Below, piece after piece: positions 43,820-51,765 of a stretch of DNA of 64,000 bases. The notes below the pieces were generated by a model. That model ran no database searches. It saw only the letters and a program-made list of their open reading frames with translations, and was not told the origin of the DNA. The DNA is taken from NCBI RefSeq assembly GCF_011764545.1, contig NZ_AP022870.1, positions 4,882,001 through 4,946,000 on the forward strand, read 5' to 3'. The stretch comes from Phytohabitans flavus (lineage in GTDB: Bacteria > Actinomycetota > Actinomycetes > Mycobacteriales > Micromonosporaceae). Each line of letters begins with the position of its first letter. The stretch's first letter is position 1. The position numbers and the translations under genes were made by a program.

Positions 43820-44785
43820 TCATCCGCGTCGCGGGCCGCGACCGACGGTCGTGCCTTCGGACCGGGGGTTCGCGGCGGCGAGGACGGCGATAATGAGCAG
43901 GCCCTCGACGATGAACTGCCATGCGGTGCTCACGTGCAGGACGTTGAGCATCGTGACGAGCAGGGTGAGGAAGAGCGCGGCGCCCCAGATGCCGGAGACG
44001 TTGGAGACGCCACCGGAGATGAGCGATCCGCCGAGGACCACGACGATGATGGAGCCGAGCTGGTAGGTGGTGGCGAGGTCGACGGCGGCGCCGCCCGCGT
44101 AGCTCGCGAGCAGCACGCCGGCCACTCCGGCCGAGCCGCCACTGATCAGGTAGGTGCTGCCGCCGACCCGCCCGGTGCGGATGCCGGCCAGGACGGCGGC
44201 GGGCTCGCTCTGGCCGGTCGCCTGTAGGCGCCGGCCGTATGCGGTGCGGTGCAGCACGACCGCCGCGAGCCCGGCGACCGCGACGCCCACAAGGACGATC
44301 CACGGGATGCCGAGCACGCGGGCGCTGGTGAAGCCCGCCAGCCCCGGGGACGGGGCGAACGAACCCTGGTGCGCGAGCACCTGGGAGCCGGAGAGGAGCA
44401 CGAACCCGACCGAGAGCGTCGCGACGATCGGCGGGATCCGCAGGAGCCTGATCGACAGCGCGTTGACGAGCCCGACGACCAGGCCGCAGGCCGCGGCGAC
44501 GAGCAGGCCGGGCACCAGCAGCGCGTTGTCGCCGCCCATGACGCGCAGGCCGACGAAGCCGCAGAACGTCATCACGTAGGCGATCGAGAGGTCGATGTTG
44601 CCGCTGCCCGAGGTGATGACGAACATCTGGCCGACGCCGACGATCGCCAGGTACGCGGCCACGGTCGCCGCGGCGATCACGGTGCTGACCAACCCGCGCC
44701 CGGCGGCGCTGACGGTCACGACCCAAACGACGACGGCGGCCGCGTACACCCAGATCCAGCGCTGTCCCGACAGTTTGACGATCAT
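43820..44785 (-). CDS. ABC sugar permease, RbsC family (second permease)
   Basis: The 321-residue protein from the ATG at 44785 (MIVKLSGQRWIWVYAAAVVV) has about eight to ten membrane helices. It carries the RbsC/BPD_transp_2 segments VGVGQMFVITSGSGNIDLSI, ATLSVGFVLLSG, GRRLQATGQSEPAAVLAGI and VVVLGGSLISGG. Two different RbsC-type permeases are encoded side by side and coupled by ATGA, so the channel is probably a heterodimer as in fructose/rhamnose-type importers. Confidence 0.9.
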   Translation of the reverse strand: MIVKLSGQRWIWVYAAAVVVWVVTVSAAGRGLVSTVIAAATVAAYLAIVGVGQMFVITSGSGNIDLSIAYVMTFCGFVGLRVMGGDNALLVPGLLVAAACGLVVGLVNALSIRLLRIPPIVATLSVGFVLLSGSQVLAHQGSFAPSPGLAGFTSARVLGIPWIVLVGVAVAGLAAVVLHRTAYGRRLQATGQSEPAAVLAGIRTGRVGGSTYLISGGSAGVAGVLLASYAGGAAVDLATTYQLGSIIVVVLGGSLISGGVSNVSGIWGAALFLTLLVTMLNVLHVSTAWQFIVEGLLIIAVLAAANPRSEGTTVGRGPRRG

Positions 44786-45741
44786 GCCGGCCGCCGCGAG
44801 GAGAGGGCGCGCACCGCGACCACGAGGAAGAGCACGAGGCCCTGGGCCCCGACCTGGTAGTCGGAGGAGACGTCGAGGAACGCGAGCAGCGAGGTGACCA
44901 GCGTCAGGCTGACCGCGCCGAGCACCGCACCGACCGGCGCGATCCGGCCGCCGCCGAAGCTGGCCCCGCCGAGCACGACCGCCGCGATGCTGAGCAGCGT
45001 GTACCCGGACGAGGCGTTGACGTCGCCGGAGGTGGTGTTCGCGGTGACCGCGAGCCCGCTCAGCACGACACAGAAGCCGGCGAGCGCGTAGACGGCGAGC
45101 TGCGTGACGATCAGCGGGCGCCCGGAATGGCGGATCGCGTCCTGGCTCACGCCGCTCCCCCGGGCGATCAACCCGAACCGCGAGCGCATGAAGACGAAGT
45201 AGGCGACGGCCGCGCTGATCGCCGCGATCACGACCGGCAGCGGGACGACGACCGGCCGCAGCGCGAACAGGTCGGTCAGCCAGGCCGGCGCGATGCCGCC
45301 AGGGATCGGCAGCAACAGCAGGCCGAGGCCGAGCCAGACGAACGAGGCGCCCAGCGTAGCGATGATCGACGACACCTGGCGGGCGTGCACGACCAGGCCG
45401 AGCAGCACGTAGCCGGCGACGATGCCGAGCAGCGCAAGGACGCCGAGCGGCGGGTTGTCCGTGAGCCAGGTCGCGCAGACCACGTTGGCGAGCCCGACCG
45501 CCGCGCCGACGCCGAGGTCGATGTCGCCGAGCGTGGCCAGGCACAGCTGGGCCAGCGCGGCGAAGATGAGGCCCGTCGAGCCGGACAGGATGAGCGTGAG
45601 ACCCCGGTACGTGGAGGCGTTCGGTTCGAGCGCCAGCACCACGGCCAGCAGGGCGACGAGCGAGCCGACCGGGAGCGCGGCCTGCGACGCGCGGCCCCAG
45701 GGCACCACGCCGAGCCGGGCGGGCAAGGTAGGCGCGGTCAT
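44782..45741 (-). CDS. ABC sugar permease, RbsC family (first permease)
   Basis: From the ATG at 45741 (MTAPTLPARLGVVPWGR) the protein has 319 residues and about nine membrane helices. Family segments include TLGDIDLGVGAAVGL, ATLGASFVWLGLG, AIRHSGRPLIVTQL and AAVVLGGASFGGGRIAPVGA. It lies seven bases after the ATPase stop and overlaps the second permease by four bases. Confidence 0.9.
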   Translation of the reverse strand: MTAPTLPARLGVVPWGRASQAALPVGSLVALLAVVLALEPNASTYRGLTLILSGSTGLIFAALAQLCLATLGDIDLGVGAAVGLANVVCATWLTDNPPLGVLALLGIVAGYVLLGLVVHARQVSSIIATLGASFVWLGLGLLLLPIPGGIAPAWLTDLFALRPVVVPLPVVIAAISAAVAYFVFMRSRFGLIARGSGVSQDAIRHSGRPLIVTQLAVYALAGFCVVLSGLAVTANTTSGDVNASSGYTLLSIAAVVLGGASFGGGRIAPVGAVLGAVSLTLVTSLLAFLDVSSDYQVGAQGLVLFLVVAVRALSSRRPA

Positions 45742-45748
45742 CGGTCCC

Positions 45749-47241
45749 TCACCGCACTTCCTGGAACGACGCCGCCACGACCCGCTCCTCGCTGAACTCG
45801 GCCCGGTCGACCTCGTCGACGATCCGGCCGTCCCGCAGCACGTAGCACCGGTCGCATTCGGACAGCTCCTCGTTCTCGGTCGAGTACCAGAGGAACGACC
45901 GCCCGTTCGCGGCCTCCTCGCGGATGATCTGGTAAATCCGCGCCTTGGTGCCGAGGTCGACACCGCGGGTCGGATCGTCGAGCAGGATCACGTCGGCGCG
46001 GGTCGCCAGCGAGCGGGCGAAGAGCGCCTTCTGCTGGTTGCCGCCGCTCAGGTCGCCGATGGACGCGTCCGGCTGGCCGAGCAGCCCGAGTCGGTCGATC
46101 CACCCGGCGGCGAGCCGCCCCTCGGCCACCGTGGAGAGCAGGCCACGCGAGGTGAGCCGGCGCACCGACGAGACCGTGATGTTGCGGTTGACGGACCAGT
46201 GCGGGAAGACGCCCTCGACTCGCCGGTCGCCGGCCACATAGGCGACGTCGCCGCGCAGCGCGATCCGCGGGTTGCGGCGCCGGCCAGCCGCGAAGACAGC
46301 CCGCAGCAGGTCGCGCTGGCCGTGCCCCTCCAGCCCGGCGAGGCCGACGACCTCGCCGGGCCGGACGGTGATCGAGACATCGTGGAGCCGCGGGGTGGTG
46401 AATCCCGAGACTGCGACGCGGGCCTCCTGCCCCTTTACGGAGGCCGGCCGCACCGGCTCGCCGCGCTCGCCCGCCGTCGAGGGCGCCACCCGGGCTTCCC
46501 CCATCAGCTTCACGAGGCCGTCGCGGTCGATGTCCCGCGTGGCGCCGTCGAAGACGATCCCGCCGTCGCGCAGCACCACGATCCGGTCGGTCCGGGCCTG
46601 GATCTCGGCCAGCCGGTGGGACACCAGCAGGCAGGTCAGGCCCGTCCCGGCCGCGTCACGCAGATAGTCGAAGAGCTGTGCGGCCGTGACCGCGTCGAGG
46701 GCCGAGGTCGGCTCGTCGAGCATCAGCAGGCGCATCGGTGTACCGACGTCCGCGACCGCGACCGCGATCTCGACCATCTGCCGTTGCCCCAGGCTGAGGT
46801 CGCCCACCTGCGCGTTGACCGCGATCCCATGCCCGGGAAACACCCGGTCCAGCGCCGCCGTCATCAGAGCCCGGCAGTCCCGCCGCCAGCGCGGCCCGCG
46901 CCGCCCGGGTAGCGGATCACCAGGTTCTCGTAGACCCGCAGGTTGGCGCAGAGCGACAGCTCCTGGTGGACCACCCGGATGCCCAGCTCGGTCGCCCGCC
47001 GCGGAGAGAGCCCGCGACCGCCGGCGATCGGCTCCCCGGCGATCACGAGCGCGCCCTCGTCGGGATCGGTGATCCCCGCGATGATCCGCATGAGCGTGGA
47101 CTTGCCGGCGCCGTTGTGCCCGATCAGGCCGATGACCTCACCGCTGGCGGCGGCGAACGTCGTGTCCACCAGGGCACGCGTCTCTCCGTACGTCTTGGCG
47201 ACATGGTCGATCGAGATGACCTGTTCGGCGGTCGCGGGCAT
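45749..47241 (-). CDS. ABC sugar importer ATPase, RbsA/MglA type with two nucleotide-binding domains, one frameshift
   Basis: The ATG at 47241 (MPATAEQVISIDHV) follows GGAGGAG. The first domain has Walker A GHNGAGKSTL, signature LSLGQRQM and Walker B LLMLDEPTSALD. The second has a degenerate Walker A (GLAGLEGHGQRDLL), LSGGNQQK and VILLDDPTRGVD, as is normal for this family. The frame changes between VYENLVIRYPGG and WRRDCRALMTAALDRVFPGH at about 46885-46915; one base is missing but the exact place is unclear. The full product would be about 498 residues, close to RbsA length. Confidence 0.88.
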
Positions 47242-47304
47242 GTCGGACTGCTCCTCCGTCAGCGGCAACATCGGCGGGAAATCCTCGGCTGGGGAGCTAG
47301 GGAG

Positions 47305-48417
47305 CTAGCTGTAGACCCCGATGTAGCCCGGGTCTCCCGGCAGCGGTGAGTCCGGCACGGCCGTCTTGTTGTTGGCCGCCTCGACGAGCTTCTTCGCGTA
47401 GTCGAGGTTGTAGACCGGGGTCGCGACCCCCTCGGGCGGCGTGGCCTCGATCCACTTCTTCGCGTCGTCGAGCGTCAGGATGCTGATCAGCGGCCCGGGG
47501 ATCGACTTGGGCATCTCGGTGCCTTGGGTGAGCAGGTAGGCGATCCAGAACGCGATCGACGAGATGCCGGGCGCCGACGAGGACGAGATCGTCTCGTAGC
47601 CGCTGGCCGACTGCTCCTGCCAGAACCGCAGCTCGTCGCCGCGGTTGCCCATAATGATCACGGGCAGCTTGCGGTTGGCGGCCTGGAAGGCGAGCGCGGC
47701 GCCGGTGCCGTCACCGCCCTGTGTCACGACGGCGTCGACCTGCGGGAGGCTGGGCAGGATGCCGGCGACGGCCTGCTGCGCGACCGACTTGGTCCAGTTT
47801 CCGTGCACTTCGCCGACGATCTTGATGTCCGGGTAGGCGGCGAACGCCTCCTGAATGCCCTTGTGGATGTCGTCGTCGACCGAGGTGCCCGCGATGCCCC
47901 GGATCTCGAGGATGTTGCCCTTGCCGTTCAGCTTCTTGGCCACCCACTCGGCTTCCTGCTTGCCGAGCGCGACGTAGTCGAACGCGACCTGGTAGGCGCA
48001 GGGCGAGGTGGTCACCGAGTCGTAGACGACGACCTTGATGCCCTGGTCACACGCCTTCTGGATGACGCCGTTGAGCGCGGTCGCGGAGGCCGCGTTGATG
48101 ACGATCGCGTTCCAGTCCTGCACCAGCATGCTCTGGATCTGGGAGATCTGCGTGTTCGCGGTGTTGTCGGCGTTGACCACGGTGTTCTTGCCGACGAGTT
48201 GCTGCTTGGTGGCGTCGGCGACCGCGAGGTCCCACGCCTTGACCATCGTCTGCCGGTAGAAGTTGCCGTCGTAGGAGTTGCTCATGGCGATGTTCGGTGG
48301 ACCCGAGGCGGCCGTATCGGTACCTCCGCCGTCGTCACCGGACTGGCAGGCGGCGACCGACCCGACGGCCAGCACCGCGACCAACCCCAGACATGTCTTA
48401 CGCCAGTAGCGGCTCAT
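47305..48417 (-). CDS. ABC sugar substrate-binding lipoprotein, RbsB family
   Basis: The 370-residue protein has a signal peptide with lipobox VAACQS. The periplasmic-binding-protein-1 fold follows (IAMSNSYDGNFYRQTMVKAW, VINAASATALNGVIQKACDQ, VVYDSVTTSP, DAVVTQGGDGTGAALAF). It captures a monosaccharide for the ATPase and two permeases downstream. First gene of the series running to 38842. The neighbouring lactonase, FAH and SDR suggest a deoxy- or pentose sugar such as L-fucose, L-rhamnose or L-arabinose. Confidence 0.9.
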   Translation of the reverse strand: MSRYWRKTCLGLVAVLAVGSVAACQSGDDGGGTDTAASGPPNIAMSNSYDGNFYRQTMVKAWDLAVADATKQQLVGKNTVVNADNTANTQISQIQSMLVQDWNAIVINAASATALNGVIQKACDQGIKVVVYDSVTTSPCAYQVAFDYVALGKQEAEWVAKKLNGKGNILEIRGIAGTSVDDDIHKGIQEAFAAYPDIKIVGEVHGNWTKSVAQQAVAGILPSLPQVDAVVTQGGDGTGAALAFQAANRKLPVIIMGNRGDELRFWQEQSASGYETISSSSAPGISSIAFWIAYLLTQGTEMPKSIPGPLISILTLDDAKKWIEATPPEGVATPVYNLDYAKKLVEAANNKTAVPDSPLPGDPGYIGVYS

Positions 48418-48444
48418 ATCGCCTCACAGACCGTTCGTTCCGAG

Positions 48445-48464
48445 CCGTTCAACATACTGAACGG
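48445..48464. promoter_or_regulatory. Perfect inverted repeat upstream of the RbsB-type operon (operator candidate)
   Basis: CCGTTCA-ACATAC-TGAACGG lies 28 bases upstream of the binding-protein start codon. A further CCGTTC half-site lies at 48431. This is a plausible site for the IclR regulator encoded in the operon. Confidence 0.6.
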
Positions 48465-48759
48465 TGGACAATATGCTGCGTCGTCACTCAGCGGGCTGTC
48501 AATAGGTTGCGAGATTGTTTCCGCCGTCCAACTGGTTGTCCGGAACAAAGGGTCAAAACCCAAGATCAACCCCATAAAGCCCAGGCAGCGGTACGGGCGC
48601 CGGCGCCCCGCCGCGACCTAGGTATTTATGGGCGTCGCACCGGCGGCGAAGCTCCACAGTGTCCGAACCGAGAGCCAGCGAGCCAGCATCATCAAGTGAC
48701 GCGCCGCCCGATCCCGGACTCCGTCCACGATGGACTGATCATGGACAAACCGGGTTCGC

Positions 48760-48850
48760 TATGCCCCCGCGGGCACCGCGCAGGCCGGCGGCTCGCTGGC
48801 GCTCACCGAGATCCCCGGCCTCCGCTGCCGGGTCCGCGCTCCAAGCGCAC
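48760..48850 (+). repeat. R2 repeat, copy in element 3
   Basis: Reverse-oriented relative to the other two R2 copies. Stem arms are GCGCAGGCCGG (48778-48788) and CCGGCCTCCGC (48815-48825). The TCG/CGA pair of the other copies is CCG/CGG here, a compensatory change; one other pair is lost. Confidence 0.8.
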
Positions 48851-49269
48851 CCCCGGGTTCCTCATCTCCGCGAGCTGTCGAGCTGGGCGCGTGGCCGCGC
48901 CCAGCCGCAGACCCACGACGGACGAGACCTTGATCAGTTGGTGGTCAGGTCGCCCGTGGCGAGAAAAGACGCACAGACGTTGCGCGATCTGCCGAGACCT
49001 CCACCCCATAAGCCCTATAGATCCAGAACTCCCCGGGAAGCCCGCGACGCGGACGGCGAAAATCGGGCCTGGATCGTGGGCGCTGACGCGCCCGGGCGAC
49101 CACGGCAGCGGCCGAGTCTGGTCACGGGCCGGGTGAATGGACAGTGCCGGACCACCGGCGGGGTGCCCCGTCCCCCAGTCGGCCATGGCGGGCGCATCGG
49201 TGCGCCCAACTCCAGAGCCCGCCGGGGCCGGCCCCCCGATGCCCGCAGGCGGGGTCGGGTTGTGAAACA

Positions 49270-49327
49270 GCGGAGGGTGAGGCCGCGGGAGCGACGGTCC
49301 GGACCACGACGGACATCGCGGTAGCTC
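49270..49327 (-). repeat. R1 repeat, copy in element 3
   Basis: The 58-base core differs from consensus at four positions. It is followed on the plus strand by AATTTCTTAG, resembling the flank of the solo copy at 7951. Confidence 0.85.
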
Positions 49328-49484
49328 AATTTCTTAGAAGCCGCGGAAGACGCCGTCGGCGCTTGCCGATCGCATGAGCTCGACGTAGTCCATGTTTGCG
49401 AGCGACTCAGCCACGGATTCAGCTTTCCAGTTTCTCGGTTGCCGCGGGGATACCGACGCCGACCCGGTCTCACTCAAAGGCCGC

Positions 49485-49796
49485 TTAGTCGAGCCAGGCC
49501 AGCGCCCGCTCGATCTCCTGCCTGGCGCGGAGGTGGGAGTCGTAGCGCATTGGTTCCAGCTCGGCGGCGATGGCCTCAATCCGGGACCGCAGCTCGGCGA
49601 ACGTGTCCTCGATGTCGCCGGTTTCGGCGGGGTGGCTGGCGGCGTAGGCGCGGGCCTTGCGCCGGTCCAGGGCGGAGGAGACCGCGTCGCGCGCCAGCCG
49701 GCCCAGAATCATCGTGCCGCCGAAGGTCAGCGCCAGCACCCACGGTTCGGCCGGGTGCGGCACGGCCAGCAGGATCCCCACGCAGGCGACGATCAT
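49485..49796 (-). CDS. Small membrane protein, third gene of an unknown operon
   Basis: The ATG at 49796 shares ATGA with the previous gene's stop. The 103-residue protein has two N-terminal membrane helices (about 1-32), then a charged helical tail (RKARAYAASHPAETGDIEDT, then RARQEIERALAWLD) likely to be cytoplasmic and coiled. I recognise no family. Confidence 0.65.
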   Translation of the reverse strand: MIVACVGILLAVPHPAEPWVLALTFGGTMILGRLARDAVSSALDRRKARAYAASHPAETGDIEDTFAELRSRIEAIAAELEPMRYDSHLRARQEIERALAWLD

Positions 49797-50014
49797 CCCC
49801 CGAACATCAGGTAGCCCTCGGTCAGCTGCCGGCGCGAAGCATTCGCCGGCGGTAGGAGCTGATTCGCAGCCCCTTTGAGCCAATCGGCGGCGCTCTCCAG
49901 GCGGCAGATGGTGTGGTCGTGCACGGTGCCCGTCAAGTCCGCGTGCTGGCAGTACACGGCGGCGCGGGTCGCCAGCTCCGCGGTCGCGTAAAGCCGCGCG
50001 GCGATGGTGGTCAC
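49793..50014 (-). CDS. Small soluble protein, second gene of an unknown operon
   Basis: The GTG at 50014 overlaps the upstream stop (GTGA). The 73-residue product (VTTIAARLYATAELATRAAV, then CRLESAADWLKGAANQLLPP) is predicted helical, without signal or membrane segment. The four-base overlaps on both sides are the main evidence that it is real. Function unknown. Confidence 0.6.
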   Translation of the reverse strand: MTTIAARLYATAELATRAAVYCQHADLTGTVHDHTICRLESAADWLKGAANQLLPPANASRRQLTEGYLMFGG

Positions 50015-50652
50015 CGGTCGCGCTCCGCGGTCCTGAGCCAGCGCTCGACCGAGACGATTGCCTGGCAGACACACCGGTCGGCGAGGCTCGCGAAGTGCAG
50101 CCGGGTGTCGCGCTGGCACAGCAAGTCGAAGCCGGCGGCGGTCCGGGCCGCGGACCCCCACGGGTGCGCCGCGATGCGGCGGCGCATCACCACGGCCAGG
50201 GCCGACCGCGCGGCCACCAGAACGTGCAGGAGCTGCTCGCCTGGCACCGTGCTGGTCGGCGGCGACGCCGCGCGGGGTACGGGCGGACCGAGCCCGCGCC
50301 GGTTGACCAGGTCCCGCAGCGCGTCGGCCAGTCTGAACAGCGGCAACAACGACACGAGCGCGACCAGCACGGTCACCGCGATCGTCCACCCGGAGGGCAG
50401 GCCGACAAGGCCGCAGAGGGTGGCCGTGACCCACACGACCACGGCGAGCAGCAGCGCGTCGAGCCAGGGGCGGACCCACCGCGGGAACCCACCCGCGGCA
50501 CGGATGGCCGCCCGGATCGAGTCGTCGATCCGGATCCGCGCGGACTGGATCGCGTCATGGTCCTGCCCCTCGCCGAGGTCGGCAACCCGCTGCGCGGCCT
50601 CGTCGAGAAACCTCCACACAACCACCAGATCCGCGTTGTCGCCACGACCCAT
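50011..50652 (-). CDS. Membrane protein, first gene of an unknown operon
   Basis: This 213-residue protein has a helical cytoplasmic N-terminus (WRFLDEAAQRVADLGEGQDH). Two membrane helices at about 63-105 (WLDALLLAVVVWVTATLCGL, then WTIAVTVLVALVSLLPLF) follow, and then a helical C-terminal region with several Cys. I recognise no family. It begins 47 bases after the LysR gene stop on the same strand. The three genes 50652-49485 are coupled by GTGA and ATGA overlaps, so their products probably form one complex. Confidence 0.65.
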   Translation of the reverse strand: MGRGDNADLVVVWRFLDEAAQRVADLGEGQDHDAIQSARIRIDDSIRAAIRAAGGFPRWVRPWLDALLLAVVVWVTATLCGLVGLPSGWTIAVTVLVALVSLLPLFRLADALRDLVNRRGLGPPVPRAASPPTSTVPGEQLLHVLVAARSALAVVMRRRIAAHPWGSAARTAAGFDLLCQRDTRLHFASLADRCVCQAIVSVERWLRTAERDR

Positions 50653-50699
50653 AGGCCCAGAGTCGCAAACCGCCGCCCGTCGGCCTCTTCACCGCGACC

Positions 50700-51643
50700 T
50701 CAGCGGGCTGAACTCTGTGCCCACTTCGGCAGCCATACCTTCTCGTCGGGGTGTCCACCCGCCTGGAGCTGAGGTAGTCGCGAAGCTTGCCGAGTGCGGG
50801 ATGCGGGTTGTCGTCGCGCCAGATCAGTGACATCGGGTAGACCGGTGCCGGGTCGCGCACCGGTATGCGCCGGAGGTCGTAGCTGTCCGGCCACAGGTAT
50901 CGCGTGCGTTCGCCGGCCAAGGTCGCCAGCTCCGCGGAGTCGGCGATCTCGGCCAGCAGTGCCTCGTTTCCGAAGACCGGCCCGACCACGTCGATGGTGA
51001 GACCGAAAGCGGCGGCCAGCTCGTCGTAGTAGCTGGCCCACTCGGTACCGGCGGCCACGCCGGGCATCCAGATGCGATGCGCGGCGAGTTGCGCGGGCGT
51101 GACAGCGCGGGCGTTGGCGAGCGCATGGCGTGGCCCGACGAGGATCTCGTGGTGCTCGTCGATCACGCGGGCGGTCCTGATCGCGCCCGCCAGCTGGCGC
51201 GCGGGGACGGTGACGGCGTGGAAGGTGGCGTCGACCGTCCCCGCCTCGACCGCGGCGGTCGCGGCGTGGACGTCGGCATCGAGGGTCACGACATCCAGCT
51301 CGATCCGCGGATACTCACGGTGGAAGTCCTGGAGCAGCACCGCCGGCGCGATCCGTCGACTGTGGACGTCGACGCGGAGCGCGCGGCGACCCGGGCGCAC
51401 GGAGGCGTCGGCGCGCGCCGCCACGCGGAGCAGCTCACGGGCGTGGGGCAGGAATGCCTGGCCGTCGACCGTGAGCTGGGAGCCACGTGCCGTGCGGGTG
51501 AACAGCCGTACCTCCAGATCCTTCTCCAGCGCGGCGATGCGCTTGGACACGGCCTGCTGGGTGATCGACAGCGCGGCCGCGGCGTCCTGGAACTGGCCGG
51601 CATCCGCGGCGGCGACGAAGGTGCGCACGGCGTCGAGATCCAC
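50700..51643 (-). CDS. LysR-family transcriptional regulator, one frameshift
   Basis: From the GTG at 51643 (VDLDAVRTFVAAADAGQFQD), with AAGG seven bases before it, the protein has a LysR winged helix and an effector domain ending ..PALGKLRDYLSS. One missing base in the G4 run 50748-50751 (plus) displaces the tail; the restored end is VDTPDEKVWLPKWAQSSAR, with the stop at 50700. It is divergent from the MFS gene (122 bases between) and probably regulates it. Confidence 0.88.
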
Positions 51644-51765
51644 GGACCAGACCTTACGCACACAACGATCGGTTGTGGCTCGCCGCCGTTTCGGTTGTTT
51701 GATCCGTTCTCTCTGCCCTTGCTTTGATCGCCGCGATCAACAGCGAGTTGTCTCGGGAGAGCGCA

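Larger units (their letters stand above)
48760..49327. repeat. Composite intergenic element 3 (R2 ... R1, inverted)
   Basis: Part of the 1,067-base gene-free stretch between the RbsB-type gene (48417) and the small membrane operon (stop 49485). R2 (48760-48850) and R1 (49270-49327) have the same relative arrangement as elements 1 and 2, but the whole is inverted. The spacer has a small hairpin (GGGCGCA at 49190, TGCGCCC at 49201). Open frames here show no family sequence. Confidence 0.7.

Noticed and set aside
48297..49324. Two overlapping plus-strand open frames in the gene-free stretch
   Set aside because: They run through repeats R1 and R2, have no ribosome site, and the products are Arg/Pro-rich without family blocks.
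49334..49579. Short minus-strand frame ending MDYVELMRSASADGVFRGF
   Set aside because: The last 30 residues look protein-like and may be a gene remnant, but the upstream part overlaps the small membrane operon out of frame and I cannot match it to a family.
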